DNA of 64,000 nt from Patagioenas fasciata. Taxonomy: Eukaryota; Chordata; Aves; Columbiformes; Columbidae. The notes under the pieces were generated by a model. It made no database searches. It had not been told where the DNA came from and was given only the letters and a program-made list of their open reading frames with translations. Every line of letters begins with the position of its first letter. Positions within the stretch are counted from its first letter, which is position 1. A program made the translations under genes and the position numbers. Location: NCBI RefSeq assembly GCF_037038585.1, contig NC_092560.1, positions 85,545,549 through 85,609,548 on the forward strand. The letters are read 5' to 3'. Of this stretch, positions 47,201 through 59,839 are shown one piece after another.

Positions 47201-48699
47201 GCTTCAAAAAACCCACTTTGATTGGTTGAAGGATTGGTTGTATTTGTTTTATGACAAAAATGCTGAAAATGTGTTTTTCTTGGCAAAAATATCCCTCCAC
47301 TCCAGAAGGTAACGCTAATTAAAAAGAAAATTCAAATCCATATTTGACCAACTCTTTAAATCAGAACTTTTCACTGTAACTTTACCTAAAGGGCAAACTA
47401 ATTTAGACTTTCGTTAAGTCTGTAATACAAGGCATAAAAATGGGAGAGTGTAAGGAACAATCTCAAAGCAGCTCAAAGCCATGCAGAATGAGATTTAATG
47501 TGGAGGCACAGCCTTTAACGCATGAAATGTACGAAGCGCGTATAGAAAATAAGAGAAAGGTTTATTTGTTTGCAGGACTTCTGGGCAACGAGTAGCTGAG
47601 TGAGAGCTCCTGGCTGGGCAGCCCTGGCCAAAGCTGCTCCGGGGCGGCAGGGACGGGCCGAGGGGTCGGTACGACCGCTGGGGCTTCGGGAAGCCAAACT
47701 GGGGGTCTGCGGTCGCTTCGTTTGGGTTTGAATGGGCAGTTTCCTGAATTCTCAGTTCCTGTCCTGAGTTGCAAGGAACAATTAGAACTTCCCATGGATT
47801 GTATTGTATTTGATCAGCTGTCTGTACTGTAGGCTGCACAGTGAAACTCCTGATTGAGACAGGAGAACACAATTGTAAATGAAACAAGAATGCATAATTA
47901 ATAACCAAAATAAAAGAATGAATCACGTTAATCTGTAAAGAAGATGCAATAAAGTAAGACAAAACAAGGGAACAATTTAGCTCATACAGCAGGATACACA
48001 ATGGATTTCAGAAGTGATTGTACCAGGTAGTTTGCCCAGTAACCACTTTAATTCGAATTTCCATGGGCACAGCTCGGTCCCAGTCTGCGGGGTGAGCGGG
48101 AGGAGCTGGCGCGGCCCTTGCAGTCAGCTCCATTAACTGCGCATTCTGCCCTCCGACATGGTTCTCCAGACAGCAAAATCACCCCGTAAACTGTTCCAGT
48201 TCCACATGACTTCATCCCTGTCCCTGTTCTCCTCTGGGACAAACAGCAGCTCATCGGGACCCTGTAGCCCTCCACTACTCATTACCTCCAACCCAGTGAA
48301 ACGACTTATGTGCCTGGAGTGTGTGTGTGAGTGTTCCATTTCTCTACGGCCTTCGCACTCATGTATTGCCTCCTGTGGTGATTCATCCATCCTTTGCACT
48401 GCACTGCCTCTTCATTATGGAAATCTTTTAATCCATTAACTATTACAAAGTTGGGCAGTTCCAGGTGCCTTAGCGTGCTGGAAAGTTCACAGGGGTTTTG
48501 CGCAAGCAGAGAGGAAAGCCCTGTAAATCTGTGTCACATTACTGTCACTTGTGACAGTGCATTTGTTATATGGGAAATAAAAAGAGACTCTTTGCAGCTG
48601 CACAGCTGAAGAGGCCTTGGGCTGATGGGTCCCACATGCTTTGAGTTCCCAAGGGAGGGCAGAGGAAAACAAACCCCTGAGAAGTTTCTGTTTTTCGAA
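44296..48699. other. Intergenic SEC11C-GRP, no gene seen
   Basis: 4.4 kb of mostly unique sequence. Open frames such as 46551-47048 (+), 47495-48001 (-) and 48133-48399 (-) show no recognisable family, splice structure or promoter context. No large tandem array is present, unlike the region left of SEC11C. Confidence 0.6.
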
Positions 48700-49142
48700 T
48701 GTAACGGAGAAAACAACCCCGAGGGAGAGGCTGGGCCGTCCCTCCGCAGTACGGAGGTGCCACGGGCCGACTGCGGGTGTCCCGGCACCGAACCGGGCAG
48801 ACGCGGGGGGCAGACGCGGGGACCAGCCCCGGCGCGCCCGGGCCAGACGGGCGAGGCAGCGCGGGGGCCCGGGCCGGGCCGGGCGGCAGCGGGCGGGCAG
48901 GGAGGCGCGCCCGGAGAGCCTGTGGAGCGGGTGCCGGCCCCGGGTCCCCAGCGCCGCTCAGGGCTGAGCCCCGGCCCGGCAGCCCCTCGCCTCCACCCGC
49001 CGGGAGCTGCCGGGGCGAGGGGGCGGGCGGAGGGCCGGGGCGGCTCCCGCCCCCACCGGAGGTAGGACGGGGGCACGGGGGCGGCCGCAGCCCCGGCCCC
49101 GTGAGGAGGCGTCAGGCGCGGGAGCTCCGGGTACCGGCTCCG

Positions 49143-49148
49143 TATAAA
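49143..49148 (+). promoter_or_regulatory. GRP: GRP TATA box
   Basis: TATAAA flanked by GC-rich DNA, about 95 bp upstream of the ATG. It predicts transcription starting near 49170-49180 and a 5' UTR of about 60-70 nt. Confidence 0.85.
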
Positions 49149-49238
49149 TGGGGGGCGGCGGTAGCAGTAACGGCAGCGCTGCGCCCAGACGGAGCCGGAG
49201 AGCGGCTCGGCAACGGCATCAGCGGCGGCACCGGTACG

Positions 49239-49383
49239 ATGGGCGGCGGCCCGCGGCGGCCCGGGGCTCTGCCGCTGCTGGCGCTGGCGCTGCTGGCGGC
49301 GCAGGGCTGCGCGGCTCCCCTGCAGCCCGGGGGCTCCCCCGCGCTCACCAAGATCTACCCCCGCGGCAGCCACTGGGCTGTAG
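49239..49383 (+). CDS. GRP: GRP exon 1 (coding part): signal peptide and most of GRP
   Basis: 145 bp encoding 48 residues, through ...SHWAV, plus the first base of a Gly codon. Donor GTAAGT. Confidence 0.97.
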
Positions 49384-52300
49384 GTAAGTGACCGTCCCGG
49401 CAGCCCGCCCGCGCCTTCCCCACCCCGGCTGGCCGGACCCACCCGACCCTCCCGTCCGCTCCTCGAGCCTCCCGGCGCCGCGGCAGCCCCGACGGCGCTC
49501 CGCTGCTCCCGCGGCCGCCTCCCGTGCCTCGAGGGGGCAACGGCTCGGCGGGCTCGGCCGGGAGGAGAAGGTTCCAACAACCCGGCGTCCCACCGGGATG
49601 CCCGGGAGGCTGCGCTGTCCCGGCCGTCGGTTGCGGAGGAGCGGCGGCGCCCGCACCGGCGCCAGGAGCAGGGAGCACGGAGCCGTGTCTGGCACCGGCC
49701 GCCTCCCGGTGCTGTGTCCCCGCCCGTCCCGCTCGGCTCCAGGCGCGCCGGGCGGACCCCCGGCCCGGAGTGGGTCCCGGCCCTGGCTCGGCGCGGAGCA
49801 GCCCAGCTCGACCCCTCGGGCCGATCTTGTCCCGCCGGCACCGACGGGCGATCCCCGGTCCCTTCCCTTCACTCCCCCCCGTACCGTCCGTCAATAACAA
49901 CTTCCACCTGGTGCTTGAACAACCAAATCTATACGCGTTTATGTTAATTTCATGCTGTCATCGTTGTTTCTACAGGACATCTAATGGGGAAAAAGAGCAC
50001 TGGAGATTTTCCTTATATCTATGAAGAAGAAAACAAGACCCCGTTTTCAGCATTACCCGAAAATATCAAGCAACTGCAAGACTATCTGAAGTGGGAAGAA
50101 ATCTCAAAATATTTGCTACGGCTGCTGGAAGGAAATGAAAATCAAAGTGCTCACTTTTTAAAGGGAGGGCTTCCCTGGTATGCCAGGAGCCCCTGGGAGA
50201 CAGATGACAACAGCAGCTGGAAAGAGGTAAGTAAGATAAAACCTGTAAAAAACACTCCATATATTCAAATTCCATTGTACAGTAACACATCAGCTTTCTC
50301 TGACTTGTGAATTGTCCAGAAAAGTAGCAGAAATGCATCTCGTATGCTGGTCATTCAGTAAAGACTCTACACTCGATTGCAAATTGTCACTCACAGACGT
50401 TAATTAATTCATTTGCTACTGGGCATAAACTCAGCAAGCATTAAGCAGATGTTAGTGTCTTGTCTCCCTTCGGGCTGGTTGGTTGTTCCCCTCTTTTCTG
50501 GCACCTCAGGCTCAGTTGGCCACTTCAGCCGCAGGTTCTGCACTGGCTCAGCGAAGAAGCCGGTGTGAAGAGCAGCTGTGAGCAGAGGGGCCGGAAGGAG
50601 GCAGAACGTGTTGTGTACGAAGCTGCACCGCACTGACTCCCCTTGGCACCGGTCGGGCTGCCGTTGTTTTGCCTGGCTCGTGAGGTTCTGCCAACCACGG
50701 GACAGAGCAGCTGGGTTGGCAGCTGCTTCGCTCCCAGCTCCGCTTTCTCAGGGCAGCGTTTCCGCGGCCCGCACCGCGCTCACCGGCGCTCTTACAACGC
50801 GGGTCTGCAGCGGCCGATAAGCTGCAGTGTGCACCTCGGACCCGCCTCCTCTTCCCCCAGAGAGCGTGTTAGTGCTATATCACAACAAGACTTTGCAACA
50901 GATTCACCCCTGTTATTATTATTTTGGAAAATCCCATGAAATACACTTGGGAGGATATCGGTGAGGCTGGCAGAAAGTAAACGGGGTCTAAATGACATAA
51001 CGTAAACTGCAGAATTAGCTAGAAACCTCTTTGTAATGTGTCAGGTGTGGCAATGGTGATACAGCTGCAGAATTCTCTTGGGTGACATTGAAATAGAATA
51101 AAAAGATGAATATCCCCCTTAAAGACATGAATGGGAAGATTTTTTTTCTTCCTATATCTACTGTAATATGATGTATTAATATATTGCTGCGCTGACTTCA
51201 GCCCAGCCTCTCTCTCGAGATCAGTGAAGTCAGTGAATACGTCGGTTTTCACTTGAACACGGGTGAAAATGTACCTATTAAACTAGGCTGTGATTTAAGC
51301 CTCTTTCACCACTGGTGTGAACGCTGCCCATGGGTTACTTTCTGTCTATGGCTTTGTGACAGTGATGCTTCTAATAACAGCTATCAGTGTTGTCTAAAAA
51401 GGAAACGATTGATCTCCTCTTCAGCTCTGCAGTGTGTAGTTTTGTAGTCAAATCAGATGAACAAATTCATGATGCTATGTGAAAAGAGAAATATTTTGTC
51501 TTCTAAAAGTATCTGGAAATAAATTGTACTTACAAAGGCTGAAAGTTGCCTCCGTTAAGTTGAATCATATCCATATGTGTCTACTTTTGCTCTAAATTAA
51601 TATCCATATTTTTGTGGTCAGATGTTGAACATATATGTGGAATAATGAGATTATTGCCTGAAATATCCAGACCTCTCCCATTATTAGTAAAAAAAATGTA
51701 TTTCACATGATTAAGACACATAAAAACTTGCAGAGCCTCAGTTTCCGTAGAACCTTTGATTTCCAGCACTCAACAGTTACTTAGCCTCCATCCTGAAGTA
51801 AAACCTATGAAAATATTACAATAACCTGTGCTTTCCCATGCCGGACACGAATACCTGGTTGTATGCAGGCTGGACAAGACAGGATGTATTGCTTCTCTTT
51901 TGGCTTCAGCGAGTTAAAACCCAGCACCTACAAGCCAAGCTATGTATGGTTTTGAAATCTGCTTTCCAGGTGCTGGCGATCGGAAGGAATGTGCTTGTCT
52001 TTCTAGAGGGCTGTGATAGTTTCCTAAACATTTGAGTAATGATAGTTGTTATTTTTAACAAAGGAGACCTTTTTAATTTATAAAGGTGGAATTCTGGTAT
52101 ACATGAAATTCAGTCATACATGTAGACAGTGGTACACGAGCATCAATGGCCTGTGGATTCTGGTGCACAGAGTTGCGGCTGTGAGGGGTTCCGGGTTGCG
52201 GATTTTCGGCTGTGAGGGTTCCGAGTTGCACAGGTGGTCAGACAACACCTTTGTCAAAGGTGCTGCTGTCCCCAGCTGACCGAGGTGCTGTGCACAGGGT

Positions 52301-53489
52301 GATGGACGCAGCTCCCTGGCCCGGGGGAGATGGACAGATAAACCGACAGTGAAGGTGCAGCGTGCACAAGAAGTTTGTACTTGACATTAAATACTTCTCC
52401 AATGATATTGTGTTTGAGTTTGAAATAGTAACTAATTCTAAGAGGAGCCAGATGCCGTATTTAGAGCAGGTCACTGTTGGATTGAGGTACTGGAATGCGA
52501 CCAAGAAGGTAAATGGTGAACCCTCCCGTCGGCTGGTGGAGCAGCTGTCCCGGAGCCAGGAACCGTCTGGGGCTGCGATTCCGGTGAGCCCGTGCAGAGA
52601 CACCGAGCCGAGGAGTCCGCCTGTCCATCTGCGCAGCCCCGCGCTCCTGACGCTGAGCAGAGCAGAGACAGGCTGCGTTGGGAAGAAACTGCTACGAGGA
52701 CTTTGTTTTCACAGACTGTTTTGAATGCAGCTGATTTGATTTAAAATCTGAATTTTAAATTTAAGCTCAGGAATTCCCAAAGCTAATGGCCACAGAAGTA
52801 AATACGGATAATGTACTTCAGGTAACTCAATTCAGGGTCTTGCTTATCAGCTCGGATTCACTCAGTGCATTATTTACCCCTGGTGTTTGTATTGTGCTCT
52901 GCGTGTCTCAGGAATAAAGAAGCACTTCTAAAGGATTCCCCCCGAGCAGAGAAAGAGCTGCAAGCACACATGAGCACGGCGGTTCTGGGAATCGGGCTTC
53001 GGGTGCTGTATTTGCGTTCTGTCCTGTTTTCAGTCAGTATCAGGCAAAGGAGGATCTTGCCTGCTCTTGGTTCTGTGAATAAATTACAGTTAAAGCAGTT
53101 AAGGATCAAAGGGGAAATCTCTCCTGCAAGTTGGCCTAAGTGTAAAAGTAAGTTGGAAAATATGCTTAGAATCGTTTCCATAACTTGGCTGTTTACCACT
53201 AATGAGATACTATATAAATGAGATGGCAGACAGAATTATTTGGGAGAATGACTTTCCTCATATTTTGGCAGTTGGTTATTACGTTAACCAAGACAAATGA
53301 GGTCTGTTTTGGAAAGATTATTGGAAATGTGTTTGTTATGTGAATGCACAGAGCAGATATATATTAGGCTTATTAACTTAGTGAATGGCTTTTCTCAGGA
53401 CTGGTCTATAAATAATACTTTTCTCTTTTTATTAGATGATGGACTATCTGCTTCAAGTTGTGAACATGAAAGAGAGCACTCCAAGCTGA
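49239..53489 (+). CDS. GRP: GRP, gastrin-releasing peptide precursor
   Basis: The coding exons are 49239-49383, 49976-50226 and 53436-53489, totalling 450 bp and 149 residues. The secreted precursor yields a bombesin-family peptide acting on GRP receptors in gut, lung and brain. Residues 1-25 are a signal peptide (hydrophobic LPLLALALLAAQGCA, cleavage CA|AP). Residues 26-52 form the 27-residue mature GRP, ending GSHWAVGHLM; G53-K54-K55 supplies the amide donor and dibasic cleavage site. A single Arg (R42) permits release of the C-terminal decapeptide, as in mammals. Residues 56-149 are the less conserved pro-region, ending NMKESTPS. The mature peptide equals chicken GRP as I remember it. Intron 1 splits the Gly codon of AVGHLM, as in other GRP genes. 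The start ATG has A at -3 and G at +4. Upstream, a TATA box sits in a CpG island. Confidence 0.97.
49384..49975. other. GRP intron 1
   Basis: 592 bp, mostly CpG island; no separate feature. Confidence 0.9.
49976..50226 (+). CDS. GRP: GRP exon 2: end of GRP, amidation site and pro-region
   Basis: 251 bp after acceptor TTCTACAG. It completes Gly, then HLMGKKSTGDFPYIYEEENK and a Glu/Asn-rich pro-region ending NSSWKE. Phase 0 donor GTAAGT. Confidence 0.97.
50227..53435. other. GRP intron 2
   Basis: 3.2 kb, mostly AT-rich with GC-richer parts at 50450-50840 and 52500-52680. No exon, RNA gene or recognised mobile element. Confidence 0.8.
53436..53489 (+). CDS. GRP: GRP exon 3 (coding part)
   Basis: After acceptor TTTTTATTAG, the phase-0 continuation reads MMDYLLQVVNMKESTPS and TGA. 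The assignment rests on phase, a strong polypyrimidine tract and the plausible amphipathic C terminus, so it is slightly less certain than exons 1 and 2. Confidence 0.85.
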   Translation: MMDYLLQVVNMKESTPS

Positions 53490-53808
53490 AAGAAGGGCTC
53501 CAAATCATGAAGAAACGTAATGTTTCCGTAAGAGACTATATTTCACAAACACTTGATTGTATCAGATAATCAACAAGGTCTCTTTCCTGTAAACAAGATT
53601 TCCTTTGTGTAAAATATCTAAATACACGTATTCTTGTATGTTTCAACAATGACTAATCTCTCTACTTCATTTTCAAGGTTGCATTTTCTCACTTGAGTGG
53701 CTTTGATATATATAATTGTCACGGAAGGGTCTTCCAATTAATTATACAATTTACCTATCTAATCAGTTCATCTCTTAGTTCAAAACTACATGACATTTCA
53801 ACATTTGC

Positions 53809-53814
53809 AATAAA
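53809..53814 (+). promoter_or_regulatory. GRP: Candidate GRP polyadenylation signal AATAAA
   Basis: AATAAA 320 bp after the GRP stop codon, in AT-rich sequence. It predicts a 3' UTR of about 340 nt. Confidence 0.6.
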
Positions 53815-53994
53815 TAGTACTAATAAAGAGGCTGAGTTTATGCTTTCATTTGAGTTAATAGAATCTGGCTGTGCCACGGCTGGTAACAAAGAGGCAACAG
53901 CACGATTCCTTTCCCACTGAAGCTCTTTTCCTCTGGAACTGCGGCCTGGCCTGTGATTTTGGTTGGCGGGGGAAGCTGGCGCTGCCTCCCCCGG

Positions 53995-54190
53995 CCGGAC
54001 GGGAGAGCGGCTGCGGGAGAGCGGCTGCGGCACGAGGGCTGCGGGAGAGCGGGGCTGCGGGAGAGCGGCTGCGGCACGAGGGCTGTGGGAGCGCGGCTGC
54101 AGGAGTGCGGGGCTGCGGGGCTGCGGGACAGCGGCTGTGGCACGAGGGCTGCAGGAGTGCGGGGCTGCGGGAGAGCGGCTGTGGCACGCT
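53995..54190. repeat. GC-rich imperfect tandem repeat (gagagcggctgcgg / ctgcggcacgagggctg)
   Basis: Two related submotifs of about 15-17 bp alternate irregularly over nearly 200 bp. This is the only sizeable minisatellite right of SEC11C. Open frames over it on both strands are artefacts. Confidence 0.85.
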
Positions 54191-57100
54191 GCGGGGACCC
54201 AGGTGAGCGCAGCGGGGACGGAGGCAGCGCGGTGTTGGTGGTGCTGCTGGGAACTGGGAACGCGGACCGGGCCCCTGGGGGACAGTGCTGAGCGCGGCGG
54301 AGTTTCCGGAGGTGCAGGTGAGCACTTGGTGTTCCTGACCGGCCCCTGTCCGTAGGCCTTGGCTGGGGGCCCATTGCCCCCCAGAGGCAGCCGAGCTGCC
54401 CGTGCTGGGCTTTGACACCCTCCTGTTCATGCACTGAGGACAGCTGTGGTGGCCACAACTGCTGTAAATTAGTTAGATCTTGTATCTTTCTCTTGTTGGT
54501 GTTTAGAAAAACAGTATCACGGTCAAAACGGCAACAGACTTCATTTCCTGCCACCAACAGGCAGCTGTCTAACAGCATCTTCAGTGAGAGATACCTTTAT
54601 GCAGTTTGTTAATAATGAGCCTTCTTCCATTGCTGAAGCCTAATTTATGCATGTGTGAGGGAGAGGTGTCTTTCCTACATATATGTTTACCCCATTACTT
54701 TCCAGCGAAGATCTTTTCTGAGCCTGCTTATTTCCCGTTCCTTTAAGTCACCCAGTCCTTTCACTACAAGCAATAAGCCCATATAACAGCAGCTTAGTCA
54801 CGTACTCTTTTCTGCTCATTTCTGTTTCTTGATGGGTGTTGTTCCAGCTCCCTGAGGGACACTCTTCAAAAACAACACGCATTGAGTATTTTCAAAACAG
54901 GAACCATCACCCTATAGCTTGCCAGGGTCCCCTCGTGTCACCTCCTGCTGTCTGTCAGGAAAACAACAGATTTTACTGGCTGTTTCTATTAACCCCCTTG
55001 TATTTCACAGGCGAGTATATACGCCACAGACCCGAGTGGAACATAAACCCTTTCCACCAAAGCATTGCGTTAATCGCCAGCTTTCTCCTGCAGTCACTCA
55101 GCCCACCAGTTCTGGGCACTTAGACCACGTTCTTTCACCAGATGATGTGAATTTTCAGCCTGCTTTCCCTGTAACCACCCACTGTTACTGGGCTAAGCAG
55201 AATATCAGTGTCTGCGTGTTACTGACTCCGTGCAGAACAGCTGACCTGCTTACAATTAGCAGGGTTGTCTTAACACCCCAACTTAGCCCTACAAAGAACA
55301 TTTTCCTCTTGTTCATCCACCTTTAGTTCCCACAGGCCTTCATTATAAATGTTGCAATCAATTGCTGTTGATATATACTTGAATTATAATATTTGTGCAA
55401 TTCATAGTGAAATGCTCATTCAGCCAAGTGCTTGGCTGTGTCAGGGCTCTTCTGATCAAACAGAACGGAAGACTTGACCAGGTACTCTGCATAGCCCAGG
55501 TCATACAGAAGAATTCATCAGCGCAGGGACTGCATGCGGTGTGGATCGTGTCTGGGGTTCCAGCAGATGGAAGGAAAGGTCTGACTTTAGAAGCCTTTCA
55601 GGGCATCATCTAAGTGGAAGGCAGAGACAGGTGGATAAGTGCATCTGAGTAATATGATTCTTGTGATCCAGAGAGTGAAGTGCAGGCTGCAGACAGACCC
55701 ATTTCTCTGAATGTTTAATTTTTGTCATCTTTCCTAGAGGACTGTAGAGAAGTTTGGTGTTGTATTTAACTCGCATTACCCATCTCAATGATCGGAATCC
55801 TGCTGTCCTACACTTCCCTGTCCCCACAGCTCCTTGCTCCCAGCCAGCCCTCTCCACGCCTGACAGCTGAATGGGGAGGATGGGGACAGGCTGCAGAGAG
55901 CAGCTGAGCCCGTGTGCTGCCACCGGCAAACCGCCAGCTGTCCCGCCAGACAGGGCCTGACTCGTCAGACCCGGGGTGCCCCGCTGCTCTTACGCTGTGC
56001 GACAGAGATCTGCTGTCTCTGCTCCAACTCTGCCACGCTGAGTGATGCATTACCCTGGAGCCTGCTGACACTAAGGGTGCTTTTCTGGCCACAGTAATGC
56101 AGAAAGAGATTCTGTCTGCTCACCTTTCTGCCCTATGGTTGCATGTGTCTCTTGAGTCTCCCTGTGCCGTTCTTCCAGTGTCAGTGCTCTGTAACTCACC
56201 CTCCTGGCCTCCCCAGCCTCCCCTCTCGCATCTCTCGGTGCTGTGAAGCTTTTCCACTGTGTGTGGCTCCCTCCTCGCTCTGGAAGCCTCGTTACAGCAA
56301 AAGGGGGCACTCCTGCACTGTGCTCTCCTCGCTAACCTGTTCTCTGGAGGGAGTCTAAGAGCTCTGACCAGTTCGCCAGTGGGTAGTTAGCTCTCTGGTT
56401 TGCAACTGACTGCCTGTGTTAAGAATCCTTCTTGATAAATGGGTGGCAAAGACGTGCTCCTCGGGTGTGTGTCCTTCCTTAAAGCTGCTTTAAACTGCCT
56501 CCTGCTCAAGGAGAGACCAGCATTTCCATCAGTGCCTAAGGCGTGTTCAGCCTGTCTTGTCCTCTGCTGCTCATTCTGCTTCCTCCTGCCCAGCAGTGCC
56601 AGCAAAGGGATGTGGGACAGTGCAGTGAACTCCAACAGGGAAATTCAGATTACCCTGCTAGCAAAGCAGGGAGCGGGGTGTGCTGTTTGTAACCTTGCTT
56701 GCTGCCCGGTCCCACAAGGAGTGTGATGACACAAAGGTGGGGCGGCTGTCAAGGAGTGCGCCACTGCTGCAGACAGCACACCTGTGCGGGAGCGCGCTGC
56801 CCGCGCTGCGTGTGCCGCGGACACCGGGAGGAGCCAGGCCAGCCCGCCGGGCTTTCCTCTCCCTCGGGACCACGAACGCTCCCTAAGACACCGGGGCCCA
56901 GCTCGTTGCCTGAGCGTTCGCTGGTCTTTTACCCTACATATGTCTTTTTCTCATTTCTCTCCTTATGTCTGCCCCATGCACCCAGAATCTGGTCTTTCTT
57001 TTTGTTCCGTACTTGCTGAGGAACAAAAATGTGTTCGAACTGTCAGCTTCAGGTGATCCTTGTTCTATCTGTGTGTCCTACAGTGTCTTCAGGCTGTGGC

Positions 57101-58919
57101 AAATACTAATAAGGCTTGGGATCAGCACTCACATTAAGCTCAGTTTTTCCCCGAACCGCTGTCTGTAGCCGCACAGTCTCACCCCGGCTCACCTCGCACA
57201 ACGGGCTGTTGCGGTGAACGGGCTCCCCTCTCCGTGTCTGATGCTCCCCGGAGCAACAGGAGCAGCACCGAGCCCTTTGGGTGACTCCAGTGCTGGTGAT
57301 CTGCATGGGGACACTCACCTGGAGAGGGGATTCCGGATTCCTGTCTCTGTTCCAAGTGTTATACAAGGTGTTCCAAAAAGATGCACTCCATTTGAAATCG
57401 CTGTATCTCTGCAGCCCACGAATGAGAAACTCCTACCGCTTGGAAGGGCGTAGAATTTCCAATTATTGCCACTAGGTGCCTCTCCCAGCGCACAGACAGC
57501 CCGGCCTCGGTTACCGCAAGAGCATTGCTCTGCCGGTGCCACAGAGCACTTGTCATTGGCACCAACAGGTGGGGAAGCGGCTGTTCATGAGAGAGGAAGG
57601 GCACAGGCGACCACGCGCTTCGGGGGAAGAGGTGGGAAGAATTCCGGAGAGTTCTCTGCACAGCCCCTGCATGTCCGTGCGTCCTGCCAGCCGAGCCCGT
57701 CTCTCTGAAACGCCCTGTAACATTGCATTAAATAATTATACAAGCATAGAATGCAGGGACAGTTCTCGGGACAGAGACCAAACACAGTTTTAGCTCCCGG
57801 ACTGGCGGTCTCGCCTGCTCTCTCTGACTCTTTTTCTGCGTAATGCCATGTTTCAGAAGGAAAGAAGTGGAAAGTGAGAACCGTTCCTTCTCCTTTCTCC
57901 TAGACAGACGTGGTGGAGTGATCTGAAATGTGCACATTTCCTGGAGGTGAGATGAGAATTGGACTGGCTATCTCGCTTCTTGAGCGTCTGTTTCAGTCAC
58001 TGGACTAACAGGGACCCGGCAGAGAACGCCGCTGCGTGCAGAAGCCCAGGTCTGACAGCATGCGTTACACTGAGAAAACTCCCTGGACCGGGCCTTCATG
58101 TGGTGTAAACACTTAGTATCTGGATGACGATTTGGCTTCAGCTATCTCTTCATGAACCACCCACACTGTTCTTAGCTGACCTAGAACAGAAACAGGATTT
58201 TATGGCATGTTGTCCCTGAAAAATAAGCCAGAGCCAGAGGGCCAGCTGAGCTTTTGGCCCCCAGTCGCTCACACCGCGCAGCTGCAGCACCAGCAGTCCT
58301 GGCCCCTGCCAAGAGGCAGCTTATGAGAGGGTTTTGCTGCAGCACAGGGCAGCAGCACACGCTGATGATGGACAGGAGGGATTCTATCAGAACTGGTTCC
58401 CTGTGCATTTCGCAGCTGCCTTCTGCAGGTTTTGAGCTTCGAACCACACCGTGCACCCTGCCACCACACTGCACGGCAGGCAGCGCGTGCTCCCGCAGCG
58501 CGCAGCCGCTCCGCCTCGGGCAGCCTGAGATGGAGAGGTGCACGTGCAAGGAAACCCTCACATCCTCCATGTCTCTGGGCCGGATGGCCCTTAGATGAAA
58601 ACCAGCGGAAACCCAGAGTTATGTCAGGCAATGGGAATGGGTCTGGTCTGTGTGCCGCGGGCTCACGGCAGAACGTAGCTCCTGGCACTGTTTCACGCAG
58701 ACTAGATGTAGCCAATGCACCATCTGAACCAAAGGCCGAATAAGTTGGTCCCAAAGCGCTGCAAAGGGTGGCAGTAGAGGGGATTTTTTCGCATGGCAGT
58801 GCAGGGTCACACCTGTCACTTCTCTTCTGTCCTCCCTCAGCCACCAGCAGTCACCTCAGCCACAAGGCAAGGCCTGAATGTACGTCCTCTATAGAGAAGG
58901 GGCCTCGAGAAAGGCAAGC
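54191..58919. other. Intergenic sequence right of GRP, no gene seen
   Basis: 4.7 kb of mixed sequence. Open frames of up to 191 codons near 58269-58844 (-) and 135 codons at 54919-55326 (+) have no recognisable domain, signal or splice pattern. Confidence 0.55.
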
Positions 58920-59160
58920 TGCATACTCTTATAATAAATGTATATAACATAATTACATGTATTTTAAATTATATAAGATAATAACTGTATATTGTACAAG
59001 CACCATATATAATATGCAATTAATATATTGAATATTTATGAATATATAATACATTATAATAGTTTTAATTTATGCTATTTATAAAGCATTATAGCAAGTC
59101 ATAATATAATATTTTATGTTTGCATTGAAAATGTAATAATTTCCTTTTAATTACATAAGG
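58920..59160. other. Extremely AT-rich tract
   Basis: About 240 bp made almost only of A and T in irregular TATAAT-like order, with no simple unit. It forms a sharp boundary with neighbouring sequence on both sides. Confidence 0.85.
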
Positions 59161-59839
59161 AAAATGTCGCTATGGAAGTGGGTGAACACTGGAAGATGGG
59201 CCCAGAGGGCTGTAAGATCCTGCAACCCAAAGGCCCTGGAGATCTGGAGAAGGCTGAGAGCAGCTTTGAGCCCCCCAGAGCGCCTGTCCCCACGGATGTG
59301 ACACTGATTGTCGACCTCAGGCACAAGCGCAGCCACACTATAAACTGTAATACGTACACACTATGCAGAGTAGAAGGTCAGTCTTCTGACAACATGTTTC
59401 TATGGTGCATCTCAGGTATTTTGTGATATGAATTGTGAGTGAAAAGAGGGAGAAGAGGGTGAGTTAAAGATGAAGGATCAGATGTTACATCCTGCCTGCT
59501 CAGCTGCTGGTGTTTAAACTGCTTGCTGCTGTGCATTCACCATTAATAGTAGACATACTTTATGCCACCGTACTCTGCAAGCAAACAATCAGTGTGGGCA
59601 AAAGGGGCCTAGGTGGGTTCTGTTCGGCAACATTCAGAACTCGGCAGCTCTTGCAAACGAAAGGCCAAAGGCAGGTCTCCAGCCAGGCTCCGCATGACTG
59701 TGGAGTGCAGGATGCGGCCCCATGTTAGCGGTGCTAACCAGTGATGGGGTCAGTGTAGGACAATGGGCAGAACTGAACTCTGCTACAACTGAATGGCGTG
59801 TTGATAAATGCAACCTCACCGGTTTTTATAAACAAAATT

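Larger units (their letters stand above)
48720..49880 (+). promoter_or_regulatory. GRP: GRP CpG island and promoter
   Basis: About 1.1 kb of CpG-dense sequence covering GRP exon 1 and most of intron 1. It contains the TATA box at 49143-49148. Long GC-rich frames on both strands (up to 435 codons on the minus strand) are shadows of composition. Confidence 0.85.

Noticed and set aside
48133-48399. 88-codon minus frame that looked protein-like
   Set aside because: No family recognised, no flanking splice sites matched and no promoter; kept as unexplained intergenic sequence.
48534-49841. 435-codon minus frame over the GRP promoter
   Set aside because: It is antisense to GRP exon 1 and its CpG island and has no domain.
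53838-54578. 246-codon minus frame right of GRP
   Set aside because: It crosses the GC-rich tandem repeat at 53995-54190 and consists of Ser/Pro/Arg low-complexity sequence.
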